Positions 31,499-40,021 of a stretch of 45,882 nucleotides of DNA are shown piece by piece (the stretch's first letter is position 1; the number at the start of each line of letters is the position of its first letter). This DNA is from Actinophytocola sp. (GTDB lineage Bacteria; Actinomycetota; Actinomycetes; Mycobacteriales; Pseudonocardiaceae): positions 1 to 45,882 of the forward strand of contig NZ_WHTD01000052.1 of the NCBI RefSeq assembly GCF_009379765.1. Direction: 5' to 3'. Position numbers and translations under genes: made by a program. A model generated the notes under the pieces. That model was given only the letters and a program-made list of their open reading frames with translations. It searched no databases and was not told where the DNA came from.

Positions 31499-34294
31499 GT
31501 GGCAGGGACAACCAAGGCGGGCAGAAGCGGCGGGACCAACGGGTCGGAGCCGCGGCGGCTGGTGATCGTCGAGTCACCGGCCAAGGCGCGCAAGATCGCC
31601 TCATACCTCGGCCGGAACTTCGTCGTGGAGTCCTCCCGGGGGCACATCCGCGACCTTCCCCGGAAGGCCGCCGAGGTGCCCGCCAAGTACAAGGGCGAGT
31701 CCTGGTCCAACCTCGGCGTCAACGTCGACAACGGCTTCGAGCCGATCTACATCGTCACGCCGGACAAGAAGTCCACGGTCACCGAGCTCAAGGAAGCTCT
31801 CAAGACCGTCGACGAGCTCTACCTCGCGACGGACGGTGACCGCGAGGGCGAGGCCATCGCGTGGCACCTGCTGGAGGCGCTCAAGCCGAAGGTGCCGGTG
31901 AGCCGGATGGTGTTCCACGAGATCACCGAGACGGCCATCCGCGCCGCCGCGGAGAACACCCGCCCGCTCGACCAGGACCTCGTCGACGCCCAGGAGACCC
32001 GGCGCATCCTCGACCGCCTCTACGGCTACGAGGTCAGCCCGGTCCTGTGGAAGAAGATCACCCGCGGCCTGTCGGCGGGGCGCGTCCAGTCGGTCGCCAC
32101 CCGCATCGTGGTCGACCGCGAGCGGGAGCGGATGAAGTTCGTCCCCGCCTCGTACTGGGACATCTCCGCCAAGCTCGACGCGGGCGCCGAGGCCGACCCG
32201 CGCAACTTCGGTGCCCGGCTGCTCTCGGTCGACGGCACCCGCCTGGCCACCGGCCGCGACTTCAACCAGGACGGCAGGCTCAAGTCCGAGTCCAGCGTCC
32301 TGCGGCTCGACGAGCCCGAGGCCCGGCGTCTCGCCGGCGCGCTCACCGGCGCGGCGCTGTCGGTATCCAGCGTCGAGGAGAAGCCCTACACCCGCAGGCC
32401 CTACGCGCCGTTCATGACCTCCACGCTGCAGCAGGAGGCCGGCCGCAAGCTCCGGTTCTCGGCCGAGCGGACGATGCGCATCGCCCAGCGGCTGTACGAG
32501 AACGGCTACATCACCTACATGCGTACCGACTCCACGACGCTGTCCGAGACGGCGATCGCGGCGGCCCGGTCGCAGGCCCGCGAGCTGTACGGCGACGCCT
32601 ACGTCTCCCCGCAGCCGCGCCAGTACACCCGCAAGGTCAAGAACGCCCAGGAGGCGCACGAGGCCATCCGCCCGGCCGGCGAGGTGTTCCGCACCCCCGG
32701 CCAGGTCGCGGGCGAGGTGCAGTCCGACGAGTTCCGCCTCTACGAGCTGATCTGGCAGCGCACGGTCGCCTCGCAGATGGCCGACGCCCGCGGCACCACC
32801 ATGAGCGTCCGCATCACCGGCACCGCGGCCAGTGGCGAGGAGTGCACGTTCGCCGCGTCCGGCCGCACCATCACCTTCGCCGGCTTCCTGCGCGCCTACG
32901 TCGAGGCCGTCGACTCCGAGGAGGGCGGCGAGGCCGACGACGCCGAGCGCAGGCTGCCGCACCTCACCAAGGGCCAGGACGTCACCGCCACCGAGCTGAA
33001 CCCGGACGGCCACACCACGAGCCCGCCGCCGCGCTACACCGAGGCGAGCCTGGTGAAGACCCTGGAGGAGCTGGGCATCGGCCGCCCGTCCACCTACGCG
33101 TCGATCATCAACACCATCCAGGACCGCGGCTACGTGTGGAAGAAGGGTTCCGCGCTCGTGCCGTCCTGGATCGCGTTCTCCGTGATCGGGCTCCTCGAAC
33201 GGCACTTCGGGCGGCTCGTGGACTACGACTTCACCGCCGCCATGGAGGACGAGCTCGACCGCATCGCGTCCGGCCAGCAGCAGCGCACCCAGTGGCTCAC
33301 CGGGTTCTACTTCGGCGGCGACATCGGTGCCGAGGGCTCGGTCGGCCGCTCCGGCGGGCTCAAGAAGCTCGTCGGCTCGGGCGTGGACACCATCGACGCA
33401 CGAGAGATCAACTCGATCCCGCTGTTCGCCGACGCCTCCGGCCGCGCCGTCGTCGTGCGGGTCGGCCGGTACGGTCCCTACCTCGAGCGCGACGGCGACG
33501 GCCCCGATCCCGGCGCCAACCCGCAGCGGGCCAACCTGCCGGAGGACCTGCCGCCGGACGAGCTGTCCGTCGACCTCGCCGAGAAGCTCTTCGCCACCCC
33601 GGTCGAGGGCCGCACGCTCGGCACGGACCCGGTCACCGGGCACGAGATCGTCGCCAAGGAAGGCCGCTTCGGCCCGTACGTCACCGAGGTCCTGCCGGAG
33701 TCCGACGACGAGACCACGAGCAAGGCCAAGAAGGCCAAGCCGCGCACGAACTCGCTGTTCAAGTCGATGGCCATCGAGTCGGTCTCGCTCGACGACGCGC
33801 TGCGGCTGCTGTCGCTGCCGCGGGTGGTCGGCAACGACCCGGCCAGCGGCGAGGAGATCACCGCGCAGAGCGGCCGCTACGGCCCGTACATCAAGAAGGG
33901 CACCGACTCCCGGTCGCTCGCCAACGAGGCGGACATCTTCACGGTCACCCTCGACGAGGCGCTCAAGCTCTACGCCGAGCCCAAGCGCCGGGGCCGGCAG
34001 GCCGCCGCGTCCGCGCCGTCGCTCAAGGAGATGGGCAACGACCCGGTGTCGGGCAAGCCCATGGTGGTCAAGGACGGCCGGTTCGGCCCGTACGTGACCG
34101 ACGGCGAGTTCAACGCGTCGCTGCGCAAGTCCGACAGCGTCGAGGCGCTCACCGACGAGCGCGCGGCCGAGCTGCTGGCGGAGAAGCGCGCGAAAGGCCC
34201 GGCACCCAAGCGCGCGACCACCCGCCGCAAGGCCCCCGCCAAGACCGCCGGCAAGGCACCGGCGAAGAGGTCCACGGCCAGAACGAAGTCCTGA
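31499..34294 (+). CDS. topA: DNA topoisomerase I
   Basis: 931-residue type IA topoisomerase that relaxes negative supercoils. The Toprim domain begins LVIVESPAKARKI and contains ATDGDREGEAIAW; the active-site Tyr340 is in YITYMRTDSTT. The C terminus has four family repeats recognisable by GRxGPY (near 33470, 33665, 33880 and 34080) and no zinc fingers; it ends in a Lys/Ala/Arg-rich tail (KRATTRRKAPAKTAGKAPA), the actinobacterial form that aids processivity. Starts with GTG. Colinear with Rv3646c and with Streptomyces topA, which likewise precedes an MFS-Tmk gene and holB. Confidence 0.97.
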   Translation: MAGTTKAGRSGGTNGSEPRRLVIVESPAKARKIASYLGRNFVVESSRGHIRDLPRKAAEVPAKYKGESWSNLGVNVDNGFEPIYIVTPDKKSTVTELKEALKTVDELYLATDGDREGEAIAWHLLEALKPKVPVSRMVFHEITETAIRAAAENTRPLDQDLVDAQETRRILDRLYGYEVSPVLWKKITRGLSAGRVQSVATRIVVDRERERMKFVPASYWDISAKLDAGAEADPRNFGARLLSVDGTRLATGRDFNQDGRLKSESSVLRLDEPEARRLAGALTGAALSVSSVEEKPYTRRPYAPFMTSTLQQEAGRKLRFSAERTMRIAQRLYENGYITYMRTDSTTLSETAIAAARSQARELYGDAYVSPQPRQYTRKVKNAQEAHEAIRPAGEVFRTPGQVAGEVQSDEFRLYELIWQRTVASQMADARGTTMSVRITGTAASGEECTFAASGRTITFAGFLRAYVEAVDSEEGGEADDAERRLPHLTKGQDVTATELNPDGHTTSPPPRYTEASLVKTLEELGIGRPSTYASIINTIQDRGYVWKKGSALVPSWIAFSVIGLLERHFGRLVDYDFTAAMEDELDRIASGQQQRTQWLTGFYFGGDIGAEGSVGRSGGLKKLVGSGVDTIDAREINSIPLFADASGRAVVVRVGRYGPYLERDGDGPDPGANPQRANLPEDLPPDELSVDLAEKLFATPVEGRTLGTDPVTGHEIVAKEGRFGPYVTEVLPESDDETTSKAKKAKPRTNSLFKSMAIESVSLDDALRLLSLPRVVGNDPASGEEITAQSGRYGPYIKKGTDSRSLANEADIFTVTLDEALKLYAEPKRRGRQAAASAPSLKEMGNDPVSGKPMVVKDGRFGPYVTDGEFNASLRKSDSVEALTDERAAELLAEKRAKGPAPKRATTRRKAPAKTAGKAPAKRSTARTKS

Positions 34295-34312
34295 CCGCTA
34301 CCGTTCGCGTTC

Positions 34313-34499
34313 GTGAGCGAGCTTGCGAGCGAACCAGAGTTACAGGGCGACCGCGAGCGGCGGCACCGAGCCTGCGAGGGGGTGTCGTGAGCGAGCTTGC
34401 GAGCGAAACAGTGTCACAGGGCGACCGCGAGCGAGCTTGCGAGCGAACCATGACACAGCGGCACCGGGCACGGCATCACCGAGCCTGCGAGGGGATGTC
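34313..34499 (+). repeat. GAGCTTGCGAGCGAA repeat array between topA and the next gene
   Basis: Two tandem units (34313-34386 and 34387-34499) begin GTGAGCGAGCTTGCGAGCGAA and end GAGCCTGCGAGGGG-GTGTC/ATGTC. The second contains an extra internal copy of GAGCTTGCGAGCGAA. The last unit supplies the ribosome binding site GAGGGG and leads into the ATG at 34500. Confidence 0.85.
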
Positions 34500-35777
34500 A
34501 TGACCGGGGAGGACCATGTCGCGCGGTACGCGGCGGCGGTACGCGGGGAACGGACCGAGCCGGCGCCTCGACCGCCCGAGATCGACCGTCGGGCGGTCGA
34601 GGCCTGGTTCCGCCGCCGCGGGCTGCCGCTGGTCGTGCGGCGCGACATGCGCGGCTCGGCGCTCCTGCAGCGGGCCACGCCAGCACTGACGTTCCTGCTG
34701 GTGAACGACCCGCTCGCGGCGCTGATCGCGAAGCTGCTCGACGTGCCGCCGGCCGAGCTCGAGCGACTGTTGAGCAACACCGCCTACGTGTTCGCGCTGT
34801 TCGCCGTCACCATCGCCACGCTGGTCGCGCCGTTCGTCGCCGGTTGGCTCGTGGCGAAGTGGATGCGGACGATGAACCGCGACGGCCGGCTCGTGCTGGC
34901 CACCATCGTGCTCGTGCTGACCGTCGTCGTCCTGCCGGTGGTCGAGTGGGTAACGGGCCTGCGCTCGCCGCTGTGGCTCGGCCTCACCATCAACGTCGGC
35001 GGCACGCTGCTGATCCTGTTCGTCGTCTACGTCGGCGCCGGGTCGATCGCCGCCTGGAGCCTGCGCAGCGCCCTGTCCCAGCTCGGCGCCGTCGGCACGC
35101 TGGCCACCCGGGCGCTGCCGCTGCTCGTGCTCGTCGTGCTGTTCGCGTTCTTCGCCACCGAGATGTGGCAGGTCGCCGAGGCTCTACCGCGCTGGCGACT
35201 GTGGCTGGTCGTCGGCGTCCTCGCGGTTCTCGCGGTGTTGTTCATGGCCGCGATGCTGGGCGAGGAGCTGCGCGCGATGGCCGATCGGGCCAGTGCCGGC
35301 CGGGTACCCGACCTCGCCGCGCAGCTGCGCGGCACCCCGCTCGAGGGCCTCGCCGCCGGAGCTGAGACAGCCGACGGGCAGGTCCGGCCCCAGCCACTGT
35401 CCCGCGCCGAGCGGATCAACGTCCGGGTGGTGCTGTTCGTGGCGCAGGCACTGCAGATCGTGGTGCTGACCCTGCTCGTGTTCTGCCTCTTCGTCGGCCT
35501 GGGGGCACTCGCGGTCGACAAGTCCGTCGTGGATACCTGGCTCGGCGAGGGCAAGTTCCTCGAGAGTGGGACGTTCTTCAATCTGGAGCTGCCGGTCTCG
35601 AAGGCCCTGGTCCAGGTGTCGATCTTCCTGGCCGTGGTCTCCGGGCTGTACTTCACCGCGTCGGCCGCGACCGACCCGCACTACCGGAAGGCGTTCTTCG
35701 ATCCGCTGATCGACGACGTTCGAGTCAGCCTCGCGGTGCGGCAGGTTTATCTCGCCCACAAGGCCGACGGGCCTTAA
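34500..35777 (+). CDS. Polytopic membrane protein of unknown function
   Basis: 425 residues. A charged N-terminal 55 residues (cytoplasmic, rich in Arg and Glu) is followed by about seven to eight hydrophobic segments, the clearest at about 96-121, 131-151, 158-186, 203-221 and 230-251, and two more in the last 130 residues. A polar loop of some 50 residues lies between the two groups. No transporter or enzyme motif was recognised. ATG 34500 has GAGGGG six bases upstream. Situated between topA and holB, where M. tuberculosis has an adenylate cyclase gene with membrane helices; no cyclase domain is present here. Confidence 0.8.
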   Translation: MTGEDHVARYAAAVRGERTEPAPRPPEIDRRAVEAWFRRRGLPLVVRRDMRGSALLQRATPALTFLLVNDPLAALIAKLLDVPPAELERLLSNTAYVFALFAVTIATLVAPFVAGWLVAKWMRTMNRDGRLVLATIVLVLTVVVLPVVEWVTGLRSPLWLGLTINVGGTLLILFVVYVGAGSIAAWSLRSALSQLGAVGTLATRALPLLVLVVLFAFFATEMWQVAEALPRWRLWLVVGVLAVLAVLFMAAMLGEELRAMADRASAGRVPDLAAQLRGTPLEGLAAGAETADGQVRPQPLSRAERINVRVVLFVAQALQIVVLTLLVFCLFVGLGALAVDKSVVDTWLGEGKFLESGTFFNLELPVSKALVQVSIFLAVVSGLYFTASAATDPHYRKAFFDPLIDDVRVSLAVRQVYLAHKADGP

Positions 35778-35822
35778 CCTGGAACACGCAGTGACGACCA
35801 GGTAGCCCAGGGAGTTTCGCGC

Positions 35823-36470
35823 ATGACGAACGACGGCACCCAAGACCCAGGTCCGCCGCCGGTTCTGGCCGACCCGCTTGCCGGCCTCGTTACCGGCGGC
35901 CGTTACGAGCCGGAGCCGCTCCGGGTGCGGGTGGTCGAGCCGTCGATGCCGGACATTTCCGCGGTACGTGCGGCCATGGCCAACGTGCTCGACGAGGACT
36001 CCGAGCTGAACCTCGGCCCCGTCGCGCCGGTGTTCGACTCGGACCTGGGCACCGGCTGGGCCGACCCGTCCACCGGCGGGATTCCGACCCAGGCCGCGCC
36101 GCGGGCCGCCGAGCAGGCCACCCCGGCCGCCGACCCGCCGGTGGCGAAGGTGCCGGTGTCTCAGGTGCCGGTCACCCGGGTGCCCCGGCCCGCGGCCATT
36201 CCGGCGCAGCGGTCCCGCCCACGCGGCGCGGTCCCGCCGGCCAGGGTGCGGCCGCCCGCGATCCTGGCGGAGAAGACGCGCCGCATCCGGGTGCCGCGGG
36301 GGTTCACGCCGAGCCAGACCAAGCCACTGCCGGGCACCAAGGGCAAGGGCAAGGGCACGTCCTCCGCCGCGAGCGTCGCGCTCATCATGGCGCTACTGTT
36401 GGTGATCGCCGTGATCGCCATCGTGTTCCTCGTGAGCTTCATCGACACGATCTCGTCCATCTTCAGCTGA
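35823..36470 (+). CDS. Pro-rich protein with C-terminal membrane anchor
   Basis: 215 residues. The N-terminal 165 are hydrophilic and rich in Pro, Ala and Arg, with a positively charged stretch (about 125-175) just before a single hydrophobic helix at the extreme C terminus (ALIMALLLVIAVIAIVFLVS). This is a tail-anchored layout with the bulk in the cytoplasm. AGGGAG lies eight bases before the ATG. No known domain. It follows the polytopic protein by 45 bp and is likely in the same operon. Confidence 0.75.
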   Translation: MTNDGTQDPGPPPVLADPLAGLVTGGRYEPEPLRVRVVEPSMPDISAVRAAMANVLDEDSELNLGPVAPVFDSDLGTGWADPSTGGIPTQAAPRAAEQATPAADPPVAKVPVSQVPVTRVPRPAAIPAQRSRPRGAVPPARVRPPAILAEKTRRIRVPRGFTPSQTKPLPGTKGKGKGTSSAASVALIMALLLVIAVIAIVFLVSFIDTISSIFS

Positions 36471-36576
36471 CCCCGCATACCCGGGCGTGCCGTGCGCCAG
36501 GTCACCTACTACCGTTCGATCATCCGTACGTGCTCGGATGCCGGCTACGCTGGATTACGGGCTGCGTGGAGGTGGG

Positions 36577-38712
36577 GTGGCGGGTATCAGCGGGGGACCG
36601 GACTCGAGTGTCGGCGTGCGGACGCCGACCGAGTCGAACGCGTCCCTCACGCACCGGATGCGGAGCGTGCTCGCCATCCGGGGCTTCCGCAGACTCTGGG
36701 GTGTCACCTACCTGTGCAGTATTGGTGACTGGCTGTCACTGCTCGCGCTCACCGGTCTGGTCACCAAGCTGACCGAGGGATACCAGGCGCAGAGCTTCGC
36801 GTTCGCCGGCGTCGTGCTCACCCAGCTGCTGCCCGGCCTGCTGTTCGCGCCGCTGGGCGGGTTGTTCGCGGACCGGTTCGACCGCCGCAAGATCATGGTC
36901 ATCTGCGACGTTCTCCGTTGCGCGCTGTTCATCTCGATCGCCGTCGTCGGCTCCACGATCTGGCTGTTCATCGGCAACTTCCTCATCGGCTGCTGCGCGA
37001 TGATGTGGATCCCGTCGAAGGACGCGGCGGTGCCCAACCTGCTGCGCCGGCCCGACCAGGTCGAGACCGCGAGCCAGCTCGGCATGGTGATGACCTACGG
37101 CATCGCGGTCATCAGCGGCGCGGGCCTGTACGCGGCGATCACCGGCATCACCACCAACCTCAACGTGCAGCCCGACCCCGACGGGCTCGGCATCGCCAAG
37201 ATCATCCTGGCGATCAACGGCCTGCTGTACCTGGCCAGCGCGATCGTCGTGGCCACCCGGATCCCCGAGCTGTCCCGCCGCGACTCGGCACCGTCCCCGC
37301 GCCTGAGCCGAAAGGAACGCAAGGCCCGGGAGGACGAGGAGAAGACCGGCTTCGCCCAGATGGTCCGCGACGCGGCGCAGTTCGTACGCAGCACCCCGCT
37401 GGTGCGGGGGTTGCTGGTCGGCATGATCGGCGCGTTCGCGGCCGCCGGCGCGCTGATCGGCTCGGCACGGCCCTACGCGGACAGCCTGCGCGGCGGCGAG
37501 TCCACGTTCGGTCTGCTGTTCGTGGCGATGTTCATCGGCCTCGCGGCCGGCATGGCCGGCGCGCCGAAGCTCGCCCGCAGGCTGCCGCACAACCGGCTGT
37601 TCGGCATCGCCATCGTCCTCGCCGGCCTGGTGCTGTGCCTCGTCGCGCTGTCGCCGCACCTGGCCGTCTCGCTGATCACCGTGATGATGGTCGGCGCCTG
37701 CGCGGGTGCGGCGTTCCTCACCGGCGTGACGATCATCGGCACCCAGATCGAGGACGCCATCCGCGGCCGGATCAACGCGATCTACCAGTCGCTGATGAAG
37801 ATCATCCTCGCGGCCGCGATGGCGCTGACCCCGCTGCTGGTCGGCCTGGTCCAGCCGCGCAACGTGATCGTCTGGGGCCGGCCGATGACCATCGACGGCA
37901 CCCGGCCGGTCCTGCTGGCCGCGGGGCTGCTCGCCGCGCTCGTCGGCGTCATCGCCTACCGGCAGATGGACGACCGGCGCAGCGAGCCCATCCTCGCCGA
38001 CCTGCTCGCCGCCATCCGCCGCAAGCCGCGACGCTCAACCGGCCTGCTGATCGCCATGGAGGGCGACACGGTCGACGACACCGCGTTACAGGCGCACCTG
38101 CTGTCCGACTGGCTGAAACGGCCCGGCACCAAGGAAGTGCTGCTGGCCAACGACCCCGCACTGGACGACGAACGGTTGCAGTCGGTTCTGTCCGGGGCGC
38201 ATCTGGCGGGTGCCAGGGCGCAGGCGCTGGTGGCCGCGGCGGTGCGGGCCGACATCGTGGAGCGGCAGATCCGGCCGGCGCTCGACCGCGGGGCGCTGGT
38301 CGTCATGGAGCGGTTCGTGGACAGCCCGCTGGCGCACCTGTCGGTCGCGGCCGGCCTCGACCCGGCCGAGCTCGAGGGCCTCGCGGACTGGGCCACCGCG
38401 CGCCTGCGTCCCGACGTGACGATCCTGCTCGACCGCGACCCGAGCACCCTGACGGAGTCGCGGACCCGGTCGACCGAGCATCACTGGCACGTGCAGCGAG
38501 TGCTCACCGAGATGGCGTCGGCCGACCCCGACCGGTACGTCGTGGTCGACGCGGACGGCACACCCGAGCAGGTCGCGGTGCGGGTGCGGATCGCCGTGCA
38601 GACGACGTTGGCCGGGCGGCGCATGGCGAGCATGGTGCCGAGCGACAGTCTGGCCCCGGTGCCCGCGTCGGTTCTCGTCCAGAAGGCCGTCGAGAAGGTG
38701 GAGACCACATGA
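36577..38712 (+). CDS. MFS transporter fused to a degenerate thymidylate kinase
   Basis: 711 residues from GTG 36577 (GGAGG upstream). Residues about 28-460 form a 12-helix major facilitator domain, including the GGLFADRFDRRKIM loop typical of MFS exporters. Residues about 485-700 align with thymidylate kinase: the segment IAMEGDTVDDTALQAHLL replaces the P-loop FEGxxGxGKST, so the Gly-rich loop and the Lys are lost; VVMERFVDSPLAH replaces DRY (Glu578-Arg579-Phe580); the LID-like ESRTRSTEHHWH is present. In Streptomyces the gene between topA and holB is a similar MFS-Tmk fusion. Kinase activity is doubtful here. It overlaps holB by ATGA. Confidence 0.9.
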   Translation: MAGISGGPDSSVGVRTPTESNASLTHRMRSVLAIRGFRRLWGVTYLCSIGDWLSLLALTGLVTKLTEGYQAQSFAFAGVVLTQLLPGLLFAPLGGLFADRFDRRKIMVICDVLRCALFISIAVVGSTIWLFIGNFLIGCCAMMWIPSKDAAVPNLLRRPDQVETASQLGMVMTYGIAVISGAGLYAAITGITTNLNVQPDPDGLGIAKIILAINGLLYLASAIVVATRIPELSRRDSAPSPRLSRKERKAREDEEKTGFAQMVRDAAQFVRSTPLVRGLLVGMIGAFAAAGALIGSARPYADSLRGGESTFGLLFVAMFIGLAAGMAGAPKLARRLPHNRLFGIAIVLAGLVLCLVALSPHLAVSLITVMMVGACAGAAFLTGVTIIGTQIEDAIRGRINAIYQSLMKIILAAAMALTPLLVGLVQPRNVIVWGRPMTIDGTRPVLLAAGLLAALVGVIAYRQMDDRRSEPILADLLAAIRRKPRRSTGLLIAMEGDTVDDTALQAHLLSDWLKRPGTKEVLLANDPALDDERLQSVLSGAHLAGARAQALVAAAVRADIVERQIRPALDRGALVVMERFVDSPLAHLSVAAGLDPAELEGLADWATARLRPDVTILLDRDPSTLTESRTRSTEHHWHVQRVLTEMASADPDRYVVVDADGTPEQVAVRVRIAVQTTLAGRRMASMVPSDSLAPVPASVLVQKAVEKVETT

Positions 38713-39899
38713 CCGTGTGGGATCAGGTCGTCGGGCAGCCCGAGGCGGTCGGGATCCTGACCTCGTCCGCCGCCGTGGCCGCGTCGATGGTCGACGGGAC
38801 GTTCACCGGCTCGGCGTCGGCGGTGCCGCACGCGTGGCTGTTCACCGGCCCGCCCGGGTCGGGCCGCTCGGTGGCGGCCCGCGCGTTCGCGGCGGCGTTG
38901 GAGTGCGGGACGGGGGTGGGGTGCGGTGAGTGCCCCGGCTGCCGGACATCGATGGCCGGCACGCACGCCGACGTGCACGTGGTCGTGCCGGAAGGCCTGT
39001 CGATCTCGGTCGCGGAGATGCGCGCCCTGGTCCAGATCTCCGCCCGCCGCCCGACCGGCGCGCGGTGGCAGGTCGTGATCATCACCGACGCGGACAGGCT
39101 GACCGAAGGTGCCGCGAACGCCCTGCTGAAGGCGGTCGAGGAGCCACCGGAGCGGACGGTGTTCCTGCTGTGCGCGCCGTCCGACCACCCCGACGACGTC
39201 CCGGTGACGATCCGGTCGCGCTGCCGCCACCTCGGCCTGCGCACCCCGTCGGCGCCGGCGATCGCCGAGGTCCTCCGCACCCGGGACGGGATCGCGGACG
39301 ACATGGCCCGCTGGGCGGCGTCGGTGTGCGGCGGCCACGTCGGCCGGGCCCGCCGCCTGGCCACCGACGAGGCGGCCCGCTCCCGGCGCGAGTCGGTGCT
39401 GCGGATCCCGCTGTCGCTTCGCCGCCTGCCGGACGTGTTCACCTGCGCGGACGACCTGGTGAGGTCCGCCGAGGCGGACGCCGTCGAGGTGAGCGGCGCC
39501 CGGGACGAGGCCGAGAAGGACGCCCTGAAGACCGCGATGGGCCACGGCGGTACCGGAAAGGGCACGGCGTCGGCGACCCGGGGCAGCGCCGCGGCGATCA
39601 AGGAGCTGGAACGCCGCCAGAAGAGCCGAGCGACCCGAACCCAACGCGACGCGATCGACCTGGCCCTGGTGGACCTGGCCAGTTTCTACCGGGACGTGCT
39701 GGTGGTGACCAGCGCCGCCGCCGCGGCGCTGAACCACCCGGACCGCGAGCCCGACGCCCGCCAGGCCGCGGGTTTGTGGGCGCCGGAGTCGACGCTGCGG
39801 CGCCTGGAGGCGGTCCTGGCCTGCCGCGAGGCGTTGGAGCTGAACGTGAAGCCCCGGATCGCCATCGAGGCGATGCTCATCACCCTGCACCACGGCTGA
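38709..39899 (+). CDS. holB: DNA polymerase III delta-prime subunit
   Basis: 396-residue clamp-loader subunit of the AAA+ family. The P-loop is GPPGSGRSVAA (Arg instead of Lys, as usual in a subunit that need not hydrolyse ATP), the zinc-binding cluster is CGTGVGCGECPGC, the sensor region reads NALLKAVEEPPERTVFLL and the SRC motif is TIRSRCRHL. Residues about 235-330 hold the middle domain with an inserted charged segment. It matches Rv3644c. The start codon overlaps the previous stop (ATGA). It ends at a T-rich terminator. Confidence 0.95.
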   Translation: MTVWDQVVGQPEAVGILTSSAAVAASMVDGTFTGSASAVPHAWLFTGPPGSGRSVAARAFAAALECGTGVGCGECPGCRTSMAGTHADVHVVVPEGLSISVAEMRALVQISARRPTGARWQVVIITDADRLTEGAANALLKAVEEPPERTVFLLCAPSDHPDDVPVTIRSRCRHLGLRTPSAPAIAEVLRTRDGIADDMARWAASVCGGHVGRARRLATDEAARSRRESVLRIPLSLRRLPDVFTCADDLVRSAEADAVEVSGARDEAEKDALKTAMGHGGTGKGTASATRGSAAAIKELERRQKSRATRTQRDAIDLALVDLASFYRDVLVVTSAAAAALNHPDREPDARQAAGLWAPESTLRRLEAVLACREALELNVKPRIAIEAMLITLHHG

Positions 39900-39927
39900 C
39901 CCGACGCGCGCACATCCGGTTGTCCAC

Positions 39928-39952
39928 AGGGCGGCTCTCGCCCGCCCTTTTT
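39928..39952 (+). terminator. Rho-independent terminator after holB
   Basis: Stem AGGGCGG/CCGCCCT with 7-nt loop, followed by a run of five T, in the gap between two convergent genes. Confidence 0.85.
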
Positions 39953-40021
39953 CGTCGGTGGTCACCAGTAGGCTGGAAACCGGGGCCGGAGGCCAACGGC
40001 CCCCGCCGGATCACCGCCGGA

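Noticed and set aside
31601..33643. 680-codon open frame opposite topA
   Set aside because: Antisense shadow with no protein-like features.
38709..39899. Altered P-loop (GRS) of holB as a sign of inactivity
   Set aside because: Delta-prime subunits often have non-hydrolysing P-loops, so this is ordinary for the family.
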